Assembly: GCA_029975295.1 (NCBI GenBank)
Contig: JARKPK010000086.1
Span: forward strand, 57,343-121,342
DNA from: Thermoguttaceae bacterium
Lineage (GTDB): Bacteria > Planctomycetota > Planctomycetia > Pirellulales > Thermoguttaceae
DNA length: 64,000 nt
Direction: 5' to 3'
Shown here piece after piece: positions 35,868-44,582 of this stretch. The first letter of the stretch is position 1; each line of letters starts with the position of its first letter. Position numbers and translations under genes: made by a program. The notes under the pieces are model-generated. The model was not told the DNA's origin and searched no databases. It saw nothing but the letters and a program-made list of their open reading frames with translations.

Positions 35868-38147
35868 TCAATTCAACGCATCGGCCGGGGCGCTTGGCTC
35901 GGCATTGGATCCCTGGTTGCGAGTATGGGCGACCTGCGCATCGAGCCGACTCAAGTCGATGGGGCTGGGGCCGGGCGATTGGTCGTCCGATGGGGCGGCG
36001 GTTTCAGATTCCTGAGTCTCGATCTTGCACGCGCCTTGGGCATTGCCCTCAGGCGTTGATCGCAGGTGGGTCAGTATTTTGCAGGCGGCATAAGCGTACT
36101 GGGCCAAGAGGAATGCGCCGAAGCCCAAAGCCGCAAGACCTCCGTAGAGAGCAAGCTGGCTGGGAATCCAGGCGAAATGCAACCAGAGCAGCCCCAGCCC
36201 GACAATGGCCATTGTTGCGGTGGTCGATAGGCGGCTGCGGGCGGTTTGCCACAGCGATCGCCACGCATGTTGGTCGAGTGCCGATCGGGTTGATTGATTG
36301 GCCAGCTCGCGCATTGCGCCGATATCGACTTGCTTCTCCGGAGCGATGGCCCGCGGCGCCAAGGCCGAAAGCGGGCGGCGTTCCGCCTCGGGTTCGTCAC
36401 CGGCATCAGCGGCTGTGGTCTGCTCGTCTTGCGGAACGGGCTCTTTCGACATCTGTCGTTTTGGTTGCGGCTCGGGGGCCTGCTGCCGCGCCGCCGATGG
36501 GGGCGACTTGCCGAGCCGCCGCATCAATTCGGCCATATAGGCGTCGATGTCGTCGTCGCCCGAGGCTGCCGGGGCAGCCTTAGCACCGAGACTTTCCTTC
36601 TGATTCGCGGAGTCGGCCGGCTCATCTGCGACTGGCAACGTCGCGTCGTCCGATTCGGCCCAGATGGAGTCAGGTTCGGGCCGACGGTTGCATCGTTCGA
36701 CTCCGCTTAGGCTCGTTTCGTCGCCGGTTTGTGCGTCGTCTTCGACCGGGGGATTTGCCGGGCTAAACGATTCGGTTTGGTGCGTGCGCGACCCGATGTC
36801 GGCATTGCTTGCGCCTGGGTAGTCGAGCCCATGACGCGGCCCATTCTCGTGACCGCCCGCCGATCGTGCGCCGCTCGATTCGCTCTCGTGTCGCCCGAGG
36901 CGGCGAAGCACGTCTTCGAGACGGATGGCCGAATCATCGTGGCCGGCCGGGGAAAGAGAAATGTCCGATTGATCGTTCCAAGCTTCGCAGTTTGCGGGCG
37001 AAGAATCGGCAGCGGCGAGATCGCCGGCAAAAGACTCGCTTTCTTGTTCCGACGCGCAACCGGAAGGGAGTTCGGCATTAGCGACCGCATTGGCGGTGTC
37101 GGCAGCAAAGGGAGATGCCGTGCCAACATCGGTCGCGACGGCGTCGCGTCGCTCCGCATCCGGTAATCGGACGTTGGCCTGCTCATGCCAGCGGGCTTGC
37201 TGGGCCAGAAGCTCTTGACGCAACGAATCCAATTCCTCTTGCTGCCGCGATAGCTCGATCCGCTGCCGGGTCAGGTCGGCGGCCTGGAGGGTGAGCCGGC
37301 GATCGATCTCGCTGCTTTCGGCGGTGAAGCGGCTCCGCTGAGCCTCGATCGCGTCGCGGGCATTTTCGAGTTCCTCGCGTTCGGTCGCGAGCGCAAGGGC
37401 CTGTTGCTCGATCTCGCCCGACTTGTCCGAAAGGGTCTTTTGTACCTGCGAAAGGCGGGCTTCCCATCGCTCAAGCTCGGCTCGTTTGGCCAAGAGGCGG
37501 GCTTCGGCCGCCTCTTGCGCGTCGAGAGCCTCGCGGCACTGACTCTCGAATTGCTGACGCCGGTCGTTCAACGCCGCCCATTCGTCGTGCAATCGGCGTT
37601 TTTGTTCGTCTAGGTTCTGTTGCAGGGTGGTGTCGCGTCCGGTGTCGTTTGCATGTTCTGTTCCTGGCTGGGCATCGGCACCAAGCCGGGCGGTGCTGCT
37701 GGGCCGTGCCGGGATCTCGTTTTGAGCCGATCGCATTGCGGCCGGAACGTCTCGGTTGAACGCAGGTTCTGCCGAGGTTGCAACAATCTCGGCTGCGCAT
37801 TCGGAGAAATCGCCGCCGGTATGGACAATGGTGAACTCCACCGGGCCGACACTCAGTCGATCTCCGGGGCGAAGCATTGCGTCGTCGAACCCACCGCCGT
37901 TCAGTCGCGTGTCCGGAGACCAGCGACGAACGTATGCGCCTGCGCAGCCACGGACGATCAGGCAATGCATCGGCAACACGCCCCGGGCTCGAAGCCGAAG
38001 GGTGCAACGCCGGTCGCTGCCAATGCTGCATTTCGGCGAGCGAATACGCACGATTTGGCCGTGACGCGGACCGCCGAGAACCGACAGCACGAGTTCGCCT
38101 GCGGAGAGTGCGGCGTTTTGGGCGGTTGCGCAAGTGGGGCTAACCAT
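35868..38147 (-). CDS. FHA-domain protein with coiled coil and two C-terminal membrane helices
   Basis: A 759-residue protein. An FHA domain at about 20-110 (VLSVLGGPRHG..., with the GSDRRCTLRL strand) would bind phosphothreonine peptides in the cytoplasm. A long Glu/Arg/Gln-rich coiled coil covers about 175-330. An acidic, Ser/Ala-rich disordered part follows to about 560, with a short helical motif DDDIDAYMAELMRRLG near 540. A second conserved-looking block (DIGAMRELANQSTRSALDQH) precedes two membrane helices at about 643-661 and 668-690, and the tail is charged. The arrangement suggests a membrane-anchored scaffold responding to Ser/Thr phosphorylation. No kinase or phosphatase gene is adjacent. 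Confidence 0.82.
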   Translation of the reverse strand: MVSPTCATAQNAALSAGELVLSVLGGPRHGQIVRIRSPKCSIGSDRRCTLRLRARGVLPMHCLIVRGCAGAYVRRWSPDTRLNGGGFDDAMLRPGDRLSVGPVEFTIVHTGGDFSECAAEIVATSAEPAFNRDVPAAMRSAQNEIPARPSSTARLGADAQPGTEHANDTGRDTTLQQNLDEQKRRLHDEWAALNDRRQQFESQCREALDAQEAAEARLLAKRAELERWEARLSQVQKTLSDKSGEIEQQALALATEREELENARDAIEAQRSRFTAESSEIDRRLTLQAADLTRQRIELSRQQEELDSLRQELLAQQARWHEQANVRLPDAERRDAVATDVGTASPFAADTANAVANAELPSGCASEQESESFAGDLAAADSSPANCEAWNDQSDISLSPAGHDDSAIRLEDVLRRLGRHESESSGARSAGGHENGPRHGLDYPGASNADIGSRTHQTESFSPANPPVEDDAQTGDETSLSGVERCNRRPEPDSIWAESDDATLPVADEPADSANQKESLGAKAAPAASGDDDIDAYMAELMRRLGKSPPSAARQQAPEPQPKRQMSKEPVPQDEQTTAADAGDEPEAERRPLSALAPRAIAPEKQVDIGAMRELANQSTRSALDQHAWRSLWQTARSRLSTTATMAIVGLGLLWLHFAWIPSQLALYGGLAALGFGAFLLAQYAYAACKILTHLRSTPEGNAQGACKIETQESETAAPSDDQSPGPSPIDLSRLDAQVAHTRNQGSNAEPSAPADALN

Positions 38148-38763
38148 GGTTCTTCACCGTTCGGAGGAAACGATCGCCGTTGGCCAGGGGCGGCCGCTCG
38201 GCGCAAGGAGCGAGGGCGAAAGCCTTTACTCCTTCTGAAACTGGTAGCTTATGGACAGTGCCGGTCAACGACGCTCTGGGTGATTTGGTCGGTCCCGGTT
38301 GAGATTGCCGAAAAAGCGCTGTATATCTTTGCGGGATTTGACGATTTACGGATAGCGTTCGTCGGCAGCGAGTCGGGACGGGTTTCTACGGTGCCCGAAT
38401 GTCGCTCAGATGGGTGGTGGTGGAAGGCCGGCCAGCGAGTGACGCGGCGAGCGACGAGGCCGAGCAACGGCACCGAGGAATATTCGCGTAAGACGTTAGT
38501 AGGAAATGTTTTCCTGCGGCAACGATTTATTGAGGTCGGGGTGAAGAAAAAACCGGATAAATCCGATGGGAATTCTTGACCCCCGATGCGTCTTTTTGCG
38601 TAGTATATTTTGGTTGCGGCACCCGGCATGAATAGGCCGCAGGTGCCGACCGGTGAATGCTTTCGGAACAGTCTTATCTTATCGGAGAGGGGTTCGAAAT
38701 CGGCACTCTGAAGGGGGGCAAGCCTTCAGCGGCGCCAGGATCGGACGCGAGGAGGGTACCAAG
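38148..38763. other. Divergent non-coding region, 616 bases
   Basis: It lies between the leftward FHA gene and the rightward zinc-finger gene. It holds the promoter at 38576-38606 and, near 38554-38565, a small CGGAT/ATCCG hairpin next to an A/T run on the other strand. No gene is supported. Confidence 0.5.
38576..38606 (+). promoter_or_regulatory. Probable sigma70-type promoter of the TraR/DksA gene
   Basis: TTGACC (38576-38581) and TAGTAT (38601-38606) are 19 bases apart, inside an AT-richer stretch. Transcription would start near 38613 and give a leader of about 150 bases. Confidence 0.45.
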
Positions 38764-39210
38764 ATGGGCCGCAAAGACTCGATCCTGAACATGCGCCAGA
38801 TTCTTCTTAAGAGGCGCGACGCTCTGCGGAAAGCACTGGCCGGCGACTTGAGCCAGTTGCGCGAACTGAACGCCCAGGCTTCGGGCGATTTGATCGATGC
38901 CGCCTTGGATTCGGCTCAAGACGAGATCAGCTCGCAATTGGCCGAGGTTGAAAGCCGCGAGTTGGCTCGCATCGAGTACGCCCTGGAACGGATGCGGAGC
39001 GGGCAGTTCGGCGTTTGCGAGGGCTGCGGGTGCGCTATCCCCATGGCCCGGCTGAACGCCCTACCCTATGCCACGCACTGCATCAAGTGCCAGCGGGAGT
39101 TGGAGCGGTTGGGCGAGGACGACGATTCCAGTTCGGACTGGTCGCGTCTTCCCGACGTTCACAGCGACGTGGACATTTCGATCAACGACCTGGAAATCGA
39201 CGTTTCCTGA
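38764..39210 (+). CDS. TraR/DksA-type zinc-finger protein
   Basis: A 148-residue protein with a helical N-terminal hairpin (about 1-80) and a C4 zinc finger, C85-x2-C88-x17-C106-x2-C109. DksA-type proteins act in the RNA polymerase secondary channel and adjust transcription, often with ppGpp; some family members are only structurally similar. The tail after residue 116 is strikingly acidic and extends beyond the finger. ATG 38764 is chosen because a GGAGG sequence stands eight bases before it; the frame upstream is not conserved. The gene has its own promoter and terminator. Confidence 0.9.
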   Translation: MGRKDSILNMRQILLKRRDALRKALAGDLSQLRELNAQASGDLIDAALDSAQDEISSQLAEVESRELARIEYALERMRSGQFGVCEGCGCAIPMARLNALPYATHCIKCQRELERLGEDDDSSSDWSRLPDVHSDVDISINDLEIDVS

Positions 39211-39222
39211 CAAGCGAGGCGG

Positions 39223-39272
39223 GCGTGGGTAGTTCTCAACCACTGTTTGGGGGCTACCCACGCTTTGTTTCT
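39223..39272 (+). terminator. Intrinsic terminator after the TraR/DksA gene
   Basis: A 10-base perfect stem pairs 39223-39232 (GCGTGGGTAG) with 39254-39263 (CTACCCACGC). The loop is 21 bases, and the run TTTGTTTCTT follows. It starts 12 bases after the stop codon. Confidence 0.75.
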
Positions 39273-39305
39273 TGACGGCTTTCGGCCCATTCGAGGAATC
39301 CGACC

Positions 39306-40439
39306 GTGCGTGAACACCGGAAGTTCCCGATTCCTTTCGCGGTGGTTCTTTGGCTCTTGGCCTCGGCAGCCGTGCAGGCCGCCCAACCCGCCGGCTTGAC
39401 GAAGCTCGAACGAGTCGGCCCGACCTCTCCCGAGCGCCGTGCAGAGTTGAAACGCCAGTTGGCCGAACATGCCAAAGTTTTAGAGGCTCAATCGGCCGCC
39501 GTGAAGATCGTGGCGAAGTTGGTTGGGCCTACGGTGGTGTATATCGAGGCCGACGCGCCGGCGGCCGCGAAAAAGCCCGGCCGCCAAGTCGAAGAAGCCG
39601 GTTCGGGGGTCATCGTTTCTTGGGATGGCAAATACTACGTGCTGACCAATAGGCACGTTGTTTCCGGGGCTGCCAACGATGCCATCCGCATTCACTTGGC
39701 CGATGGCCGCCGTCTTTCCCCCTTGAAGGCGTGGGACGATCCCGATACGGATGTGGCCGTGCTTCTGATCGATGCCCCCGATTTGGCCGCTGCCGAAATT
39801 GGCGACAGCGACGCGTTAGAAACGGGCGACTTTGTGTTGGCCGTGGGCAGCCCGTTCGGACTGACCAGTTCGGTGACGTTCGGGATTATCAGCGCCAAGG
39901 GGCGCCGCGATCTGCGATTCGGCGAAGCATCGCTCCGCTACCAAGATTTCCTGCAAACGGATGCGGCGATCAATCCCGGCAATAGCGGCGGGCCTTTGGT
40001 TGACCTGCGTGGAAGGGTGGTGGGCATGAACACCGCGATTGCCAGCAACACCGGACGAAACGAGGGCATCGGTTTCGCCATTCCGATCAACATGTTCATC
40101 CACGTCGCCAAGCAGTTGGTGGAGAAAGGCAGCGTGGAGCGGGCTTACATGGGCGTGAGCCTCAATTCCCGTTTCGGTCCGGCCCTGGCGGCGGAACTGG
40201 GATTGCCGGCTCGAATGGGGGCGCATGTCACCGGCGTGAACAAGGGTTCGCCGGCGGAGGCCGCTCGGCTGGCGGTCGGGGATGTCATCCTTAAGTTCAA
40301 CAACGTGCCTGTGGAAGACGACGCCCATTTGGTCAACCTGGTCAGCATGACTCCGGTGGGAACCCGAGTGCCCCTGGTCGTTTTCCGCGATCGGCAGACG
40401 TTTTCCACCGAGATTGTCGTCGCCCGACGCGATAAGTGA
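39306..40439 (+). CDS. HtrA/DegP-like serine protease with one PDZ domain
   Basis: Periplasmic protease or chaperone of 377 residues. A signal peptide covers residues 1-25. The trypsin-like domain has the catalytic triad H117 (TNRHVV), D149 (DTDVAV) and S227 (GNSGGP). One PDZ domain lies at about 270-375 with a GSPAEAARL motif, so the protein is of the single-PDZ DegS/short HtrA kind but without a membrane anchor. The start is GTG 39306. A hairpin (40444-40452 with 40474-40482) follows the stop but has no U-run. Confidence 0.94.
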   Translation: MREHRKFPIPFAVVLWLLASAAVQAAQPAGLTKLERVGPTSPERRAELKRQLAEHAKVLEAQSAAVKIVAKLVGPTVVYIEADAPAAAKKPGRQVEEAGSGVIVSWDGKYYVLTNRHVVSGAANDAIRIHLADGRRLSPLKAWDDPDTDVAVLLIDAPDLAAAEIGDSDALETGDFVLAVGSPFGLTSSVTFGIISAKGRRDLRFGEASLRYQDFLQTDAAINPGNSGGPLVDLRGRVVGMNTAIASNTGRNEGIGFAIPINMFIHVAKQLVEKGSVERAYMGVSLNSRFGPALAAELGLPARMGAHVTGVNKGSPAEAARLAVGDVILKFNNVPVEDDAHLVNLVSMTPVGTRVPLVVFRDRQTFSTEIVVARRDK

Positions 40440-40790
40440 GGCCCTGCGGCTACGCGAAGCAATCCCCTACGCCTAGTCGCAGCCTGGGGCCGATTCTTCG
40501 GCAAAGGTTGCGTTTTCGGCACGGCAGACGCGGCAGATCATGGCGGCCGTCCTCGTTCTGCCATCGCTTCTCCCCCGCCTAAGCTATGCTTCAGTGCCTC
40601 GCGGGCTGATGGCCGGCGCGGGGCCGTCTCCGACCCGGTGTTGACCGCCGCCTTCGTTCGGCGGTCGGCGACCGTCGGAGCGAGGGCGCGGCAAGGCGGG
40701 AATTGGGGCGAGTTTCGACTCCCGTGCCGCTGCGACCGCCCCCTGATTCCGAGATCGAATGCGCGGCTCTCCAGTGAGAAACGGACCGTT
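40440..40790. other. Non-coding gap with hairpin, 351 bases
   Basis: A nine-base stem with one G-T pair joins CTGCGGCTA (40444-40452) and TAGTCGCAG (40474-40482) just after the protease stop. It could be a U-run-less terminator. The rest holds no gene or obvious promoter. Confidence 0.45.
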
Positions 40791-41246
40791 ATGCTCCTGC
40801 CGGGCAAAGAAGTCGATGCCAACTTTTTCACCTTGATTCACCGCGTGATCACGGAGCAATCGCGCCGCGTCCCGCGTGATCGGCGGCAGCCTGATCGGGC
40901 GGCCTATCAGGCGCTGGCGCGGATTGCCCTGCCCCGCGACGAAGGCGTTCCGCCCGAGAGCGAGTTCTTCGACGTGCCGTGCCGCGATCTGACTCGGCGC
41001 GGGTTCTCATTCCTGTTGCCGTATCGGCCCGAGTTCTCGAAACTCGTGGTCTGTTTCGGCTCGCCGCCCGAGGCCATCTATATCGCCGCGCGCGTGGTCC
41101 ATTGCGACAACGTCGTCCAGCGGCCCGACGGAACGATCGAAGTGTGCGACCAGCGCGACGGCCATAACGGCCAGAACGGCCAAGGAAAGCTGTTGGTGCT
41201 TGTCGGCTGCGAATTCCGCGAGCGTCTGCATCGTTATCGTTCGTGA
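40791..41246 (+). CDS. Small PilZ-like domain protein
   Basis: The product from ATG 40791 has 151 residues. Residues about 50-110 show a strand pattern with the block DLTRRGFSFLLPYRPEF followed by strands ending in ARVVHC, like the beta barrel of PilZ domains, which bind cyclic di-GMP. The usual RxxxR motif would be around RRVPRDRRQ near residue 25-33, and the second D/NxSxxG motif is only approximated by DLTRRG. The binding function is therefore uncertain. It lies 48 bases from the convergent coaD gene. Confidence 0.6.
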   Translation: MLLPGKEVDANFFTLIHRVITEQSRRVPRDRRQPDRAAYQALARIALPRDEGVPPESEFFDVPCRDLTRRGFSFLLPYRPEFSKLVVCFGSPPEAIYIAARVVHCDNVVQRPDGTIEVCDQRDGHNGQNGQGKLLVLVGCEFRERLHRYRS

Positions 41247-41294
41247 TCGAACGTGGCGATGTTCATCGCTTGTGTACGACGCAGCGATGCGGCA

Positions 41295-41807
41295 TCAACG
41301 CTGGCAGGGGCCGATCTTGGCGCGCAACGCGGCAACAACGTTGCGGGGAAGGAACCGCGATAGTTCTGCATCGCCGGTCAACGGCGCAATCTGCTTAATG
41401 AGCGAACTGGAAACATGCGCCAGTTCCCCGTCGGCGATCATGAAAAGGGTTTCCACGTCGGGGGCAAGCCGGCGGTTGGCCATCATCATGGTCAATTCGG
41501 CCTGAATGTCGGTGATTGGACGGACGCCGCGGACCATCACCCGGGCGTTACAGCTCTTAACGAACTCGACCGCCAAGCCGGTGAACAGGCGAATCTCGAT
41601 ATTCGGCAGATGCTCGGTCGCTTCTTGGATCAAACGGCTTCGTTCCTCGGCGTCGAACAGCGGTGTTTTCTCGGCGTTCACGCCGACACCGACGATCAAG
41701 CGATCGAACAGACGACTGGCTCGCTCCACGACGTTTAAGTGGCCGAGCGTAATCGGATCGAATGATCCCGGATAAACCGCGATGCGTTCCGATTCCGCCA
41801 TCATCAT
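41295..41807 (-). CDS. coaD: Phosphopantetheine adenylyltransferase
   Basis: Fourth step of coenzyme A synthesis: transfers AMP from ATP to 4'-phosphopantetheine. About 170 residues. T20-x-G22-H23 in DPITLGH is the nucleotidyltransferase signature. RGVRPITDIQAE and the HVSSSLIKQIA motif near the end are typical of CoaD. Three ATG codons in a row (41807, 41804, 41801) leave the exact start open by up to two residues; AAAGG stands just upstream. It is convergent with the PilZ-like gene. Confidence 0.95.
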   Translation of the reverse strand: MMMAESERIAVYPGSFDPITLGHLNVVERASRLFDRLIVGVGVNAEKTPLFDAEERSRLIQEATEHLPNIEIRLFTGLAVEFVKSCNARVMVRGVRPITDIQAELTMMMANRRLAPDVETLFMIADGELAHVSSSLIKQIAPLTGDAELSRFLPRNVVAALRAKIGPCQR

Positions 41808-42015
41808 GCGCCTTTCCGAAAACAGGTTCACGCTTGCCGCAACGGCTCGGGCGCGCACCGACGCGGCCGGACTGACCGGCCCGAGGCGGCCCTTTGGCGG
41901 CGGAGGTGAACCGGAGACAATTTCCCTCGAGAATCAACAAGGTTCGATTTGTTCACTACGATCATCAGCCGACACCGCGCCCAAGACTGCCGACACCGCC
42001 GCGCGGTTGGACGAC

Positions 42016-43188
42016 TCACCCGCTGCATTTGGCCGCCGCCAAGGCGTCGATCAGCCGATCGACATCGTCCGAGGTGTTGTAGGCGTGCGGGCTGATCCGC
42101 AATCGACCAGCGCGACAGCTTAGCACCACGCCGGCAGCAAGGCAATGCCGCCGCACTGCTTGGGGATCGGCGCCGGGCAGTTCGAACGAGACTATGCCGC
42201 TGCGGTGGCGGGCCGTTCGATCGCTGAAGATCGTCGCCCCCAGGGCGCGCAGCCGCTGGCAGGCGAGCTCGCTTGCGGCCTCGACCGCTTCGGCCCGCAA
42301 CGCCGCCGGAAACCGATTGAGCAATTCGATGCTTGCGCCGAGGGCGAGCAAGCCCGGACTGTTCTGCGAGCCGCCCTCGTAGCGAATGGCATTGGGTTTC
42401 AGCGTCAGATCAATGCGGTGGAAGTCGTGCTCGTTGACCACGCTGTTCCAACCCACGCCGACGGGCCGAAGCCGATTCAGGTGTTCGGGCCGCATGTAAA
42501 ACACTCCGGCCCCCTCGGGCCCCAGAAGCCATTTGTGTCCGTCGGCCGAAAGGAAATCGACGGGAGTTCGTGACACATCGAGCGGGAAGACCCCCAGGCC
42601 TTGAATGGCGTCGAGGAAAAGCAAGATCCCGCGTCGATGGCAGAAGTCGCACAACTCGTCGAGATCGTGGCGAAAACCGCCGGCGTAAGTGACCCAACTG
42701 ATCGAGACGATGCGCGTGCGGGCGTCGCAGGCCGCCGACAATTCGTCCATGTCGAGTCGTCCGTCGGGGCATTGCAGGCGGCGCGTTTCGACGCCGCGGT
42801 GGGCCAGATGCAGCCAAGGGTATTGGTTCGACGGAAACTCGTCGGAGCGTGTTACGACGTTGTCGCCGGGTTGCCAGGGAAACCCTTCGGCGACGATATT
42901 GATGCCGGCCGTGGTGTTGGCAACCAACGCCACCATCTCCCGTGGGGCATTGATCATTGCCGCCGCGGCGCTTCGCGTTTGTTCGATGCCTGCCGCCCAG
43001 GCGGCGCAATGGACGTCGCCGTCGTCCAATGCTTGGCGCAGCCAAAGCTCGACGCACTGTGCCGCCGGCGCGCTAATCGGCGCCACGGCCGCATGGTCGA
43101 AGAAGGCCCATTTGCGGCTGACCGGCATCTGGCGACGCAATTCAGCAGCGAGTTCCGCGGCGGTTGTTGCAGGAGACAATTCCACCAT
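42016..43188 (-). CDS. Class V aminotransferase (cysteine desulfurase/isopenicillin epimerase-like)
   Basis: A pyridoxal-phosphate enzyme of 390 residues. K219 in SADGHKWLLGPEG is the likely Schiff-base lysine. D193 in FLDAIQGLG binds the pyridine nitrogen, and NTTAGINI near 91-98 belongs to the cofactor phosphate site. There is no adjacent SufE, NifU or IscU gene and no obvious cysteine in the desulfurase loop, so it may be another class V lyase or aminotransferase. ATG 43188 was chosen; the frame upstream is not conserved. It ends about 208 bases upstream of the coaD start on the same strand. Confidence 0.9.
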   Translation of the reverse strand: MVELSPATTAAELAAELRRQMPVSRKWAFFDHAAVAPISAPAAQCVELWLRQALDDGDVHCAAWAAGIEQTRSAAAAMINAPREMVALVANTTAGINIVAEGFPWQPGDNVVTRSDEFPSNQYPWLHLAHRGVETRRLQCPDGRLDMDELSAACDARTRIVSISWVTYAGGFRHDLDELCDFCHRRGILLFLDAIQGLGVFPLDVSRTPVDFLSADGHKWLLGPEGAGVFYMRPEHLNRLRPVGVGWNSVVNEHDFHRIDLTLKPNAIRYEGGSQNSPGLLALGASIELLNRFPAALRAEAVEAASELACQRLRALGATIFSDRTARHRSGIVSFELPGADPQAVRRHCLAAGVVLSCRAGRLRISPHAYNTSDDVDRLIDALAAAKCSG

Positions 43189-43769
43189 GTTCGAGCAGCT
43201 TTCGTCAGAGATGAACGCAAACGCAACACGGGTTGTCCGACGGGCCCTGGCGGTGCTTGCCCAAATGCGGCGGCGCCCTAACGAACGCGGCCGCCAAAGC
43301 AGCAAAGCCGAACGGCGTGTTCTGCCCGCCGGGGCCGTTCTTCGTTTTCCGCAGTTCTATTTCAAGCAACGTCAGAGGGACGACGGCGGGCCGCTCGGCC
43401 CGTCAGCCGCAAATTGATCTCAGCCAACGCGAGGCTGGGGCCACACTCCGTTCGGTCATCCGTTCGGCATTATCGGGCGCGTGAGCCACGGGCGAAAGGT
43501 GGGTCGGCGGGCCTGCGTTTGGGGGATCATTCCCGTGCTTGCAGCCTCCATTGCCGAGGTTTGCGTAGCAAAAGGCATTGAAGTATGCTAGCGGTCTTTG
43601 GGGGCATGCGTTCGGCGCGACGCCGCATGCTGTCGCGGCGTACACGACCCGGCCCGACATCGCCGCTGTGTCCGGCGGGACAGAGCAGGGGGCCGTGCCG
43701 GAGCGCGGCCCAGTTCGGCGGCTGGTTCACGGCCTGGGGGCTTTATTCTTTTTCTGAGAGAGGGGTTGT
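43189..43769. other. Divergent non-coding region, 581 bases
   Basis: It separates the leftward aminotransferase from the DUF1080 gene. It holds a weak promoter candidate at 43561-43589. The 43330-43355 stretch shares a GGGCCG(T/G)T(C/T)TTCGT(A/T)TTCCGCAG-like core with 21440-21460, which may be chance. No gene is supported. Confidence 0.45.
43561..43589 (+). promoter_or_regulatory. Possible promoter of the DUF1080 gene
   Basis: TTGCGT (43561-43566) and TATGCT (43584-43589) are 17 bases apart. The match is three of six and four of six. The leader would be about 175 bases long. Confidence 0.3.
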
Positions 43770-44492
43770 ATGCGACAGAGCGTTGTTTTGGGAATCGCAT
43801 TTTTGTTCGTGATGGTTTGGGCTGCTCAGCCGGCCGCGTCGGCGGATGAGTGGAAGAGCGGGATCATTTGGCCGCAGCCGAAGGTCATCGATCCGGGGCC
43901 GGTGGGCGGCCCTCCGTCGGACGCCATCGTGTTGTTCGACGGCAAAGACCTGTCGAAATTCGTCGACGGCGATAAGTGGAAGATTGTGGACGGCTACGCC
44001 GTTGCCGACAAGACAGGCATTACCACCAAGCAGTCGTTCGGCAGTTGCCAACTCCATGTCGAATGGGCGGCGCCGGAAAAGATCGAGGGTTCGGGACAGG
44101 GACGCGGCAACAGCGGTGTGTACCTGATGGGCAAGTACGAAGTGCAAATCCTCGATTCGTACGAGAACGACACCTACTACGACGGCCAGGCCGCGTCGAT
44201 CTACAAGCAAAGCCCGCCGTTGGTCAACGCTTGCCGCAAGCCGGGCCAATGGCAAACGTACGACATCATCTTCACCGCGCCGAAATTCGACGACAAAGGC
44301 AAAGTGCTCAAGCCGGCGTACGTCACGGTGTTGCACAATGGGGTGCTGGTGCAGAACCACTTTGAAATCAAAGGCGGCACGTTCTGGCATAAGCCGCCGG
44401 AATACGAGACGCATCCGGACAAGGCGCCGATCAGCTTGCAATTTCACGGCAACCCGGTGCGATTCCGAAATATCTGGATTCGCGAGCTTTAG
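43770..44492 (+). CDS. Exported DUF1080 (3-keto-disaccharide hydrolase-like) protein
   Basis: The 240-residue protein begins with a signal peptide (about 1-25, ASA site). The remainder is a beta-jellyroll of the concanavalin type. The start motif IVLFDGKDLSKF is typical, then GSCQLHVEW and a long GNSGVYLMGKYEVQILDSY block at the core, and HGNPVRFRNIWIREL at the end. Some DUF1080 proteins cleave 3-keto-glycosides outside the cytoplasm. A GAGAGGGG sequence precedes the start. It is convergent with the beta-helix gene. The enzymatic role here is inferred from family. Confidence 0.92.
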   Translation: MRQSVVLGIAFLFVMVWAAQPAASADEWKSGIIWPQPKVIDPGPVGGPPSDAIVLFDGKDLSKFVDGDKWKIVDGYAVADKTGITTKQSFGSCQLHVEWAAPEKIEGSGQGRGNSGVYLMGKYEVQILDSYENDTYYDGQAASIYKQSPPLVNACRKPGQWQTYDIIFTAPKFDDKGKVLKPAYVTVLHNGVLVQNHFEIKGGTFWHKPPEYETHPDKAPISLQFHGNPVRFRNIWIREL

Positions 44493-44531
44493 TCGCCCCT
44501 CGCTCTGCCGTGCCGGATAGGCGACTGTCCA

Positions 44532-44562
44532 CGTTCCGGCGCCGTTCTTGAGCGCCGGAACG
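44532..44562. terminator. Perfect hairpin between convergent genes
   Basis: An 11-base stem pairs 44532-44542 (CGTTCCGGCGC) with 44552-44562 (GCGCCGGAACG), loop 9 bases. It lies between the ends of the DUF1080 gene and the beta-helix gene. There is no clear U-run on either side, so the terminator reading is tentative. Confidence 0.5.
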
Positions 44563-44582
44563 GACTGCATCGCTGCGGGCCG

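Noticed and set aside
38692..38712. GGGGTTCGAAATC, considered as a tRNA T-arm
   Set aside because: The flanking bases do not form a T-stem, and no acceptor or anticodon arm can be drawn.
21440..43355. Similar 20-base stretches at about 21440-21460 and 43333-43353, considered as a dispersed repeat
   Set aside because: Only two copies with several mismatches were found, so it cannot be told from chance by eye.
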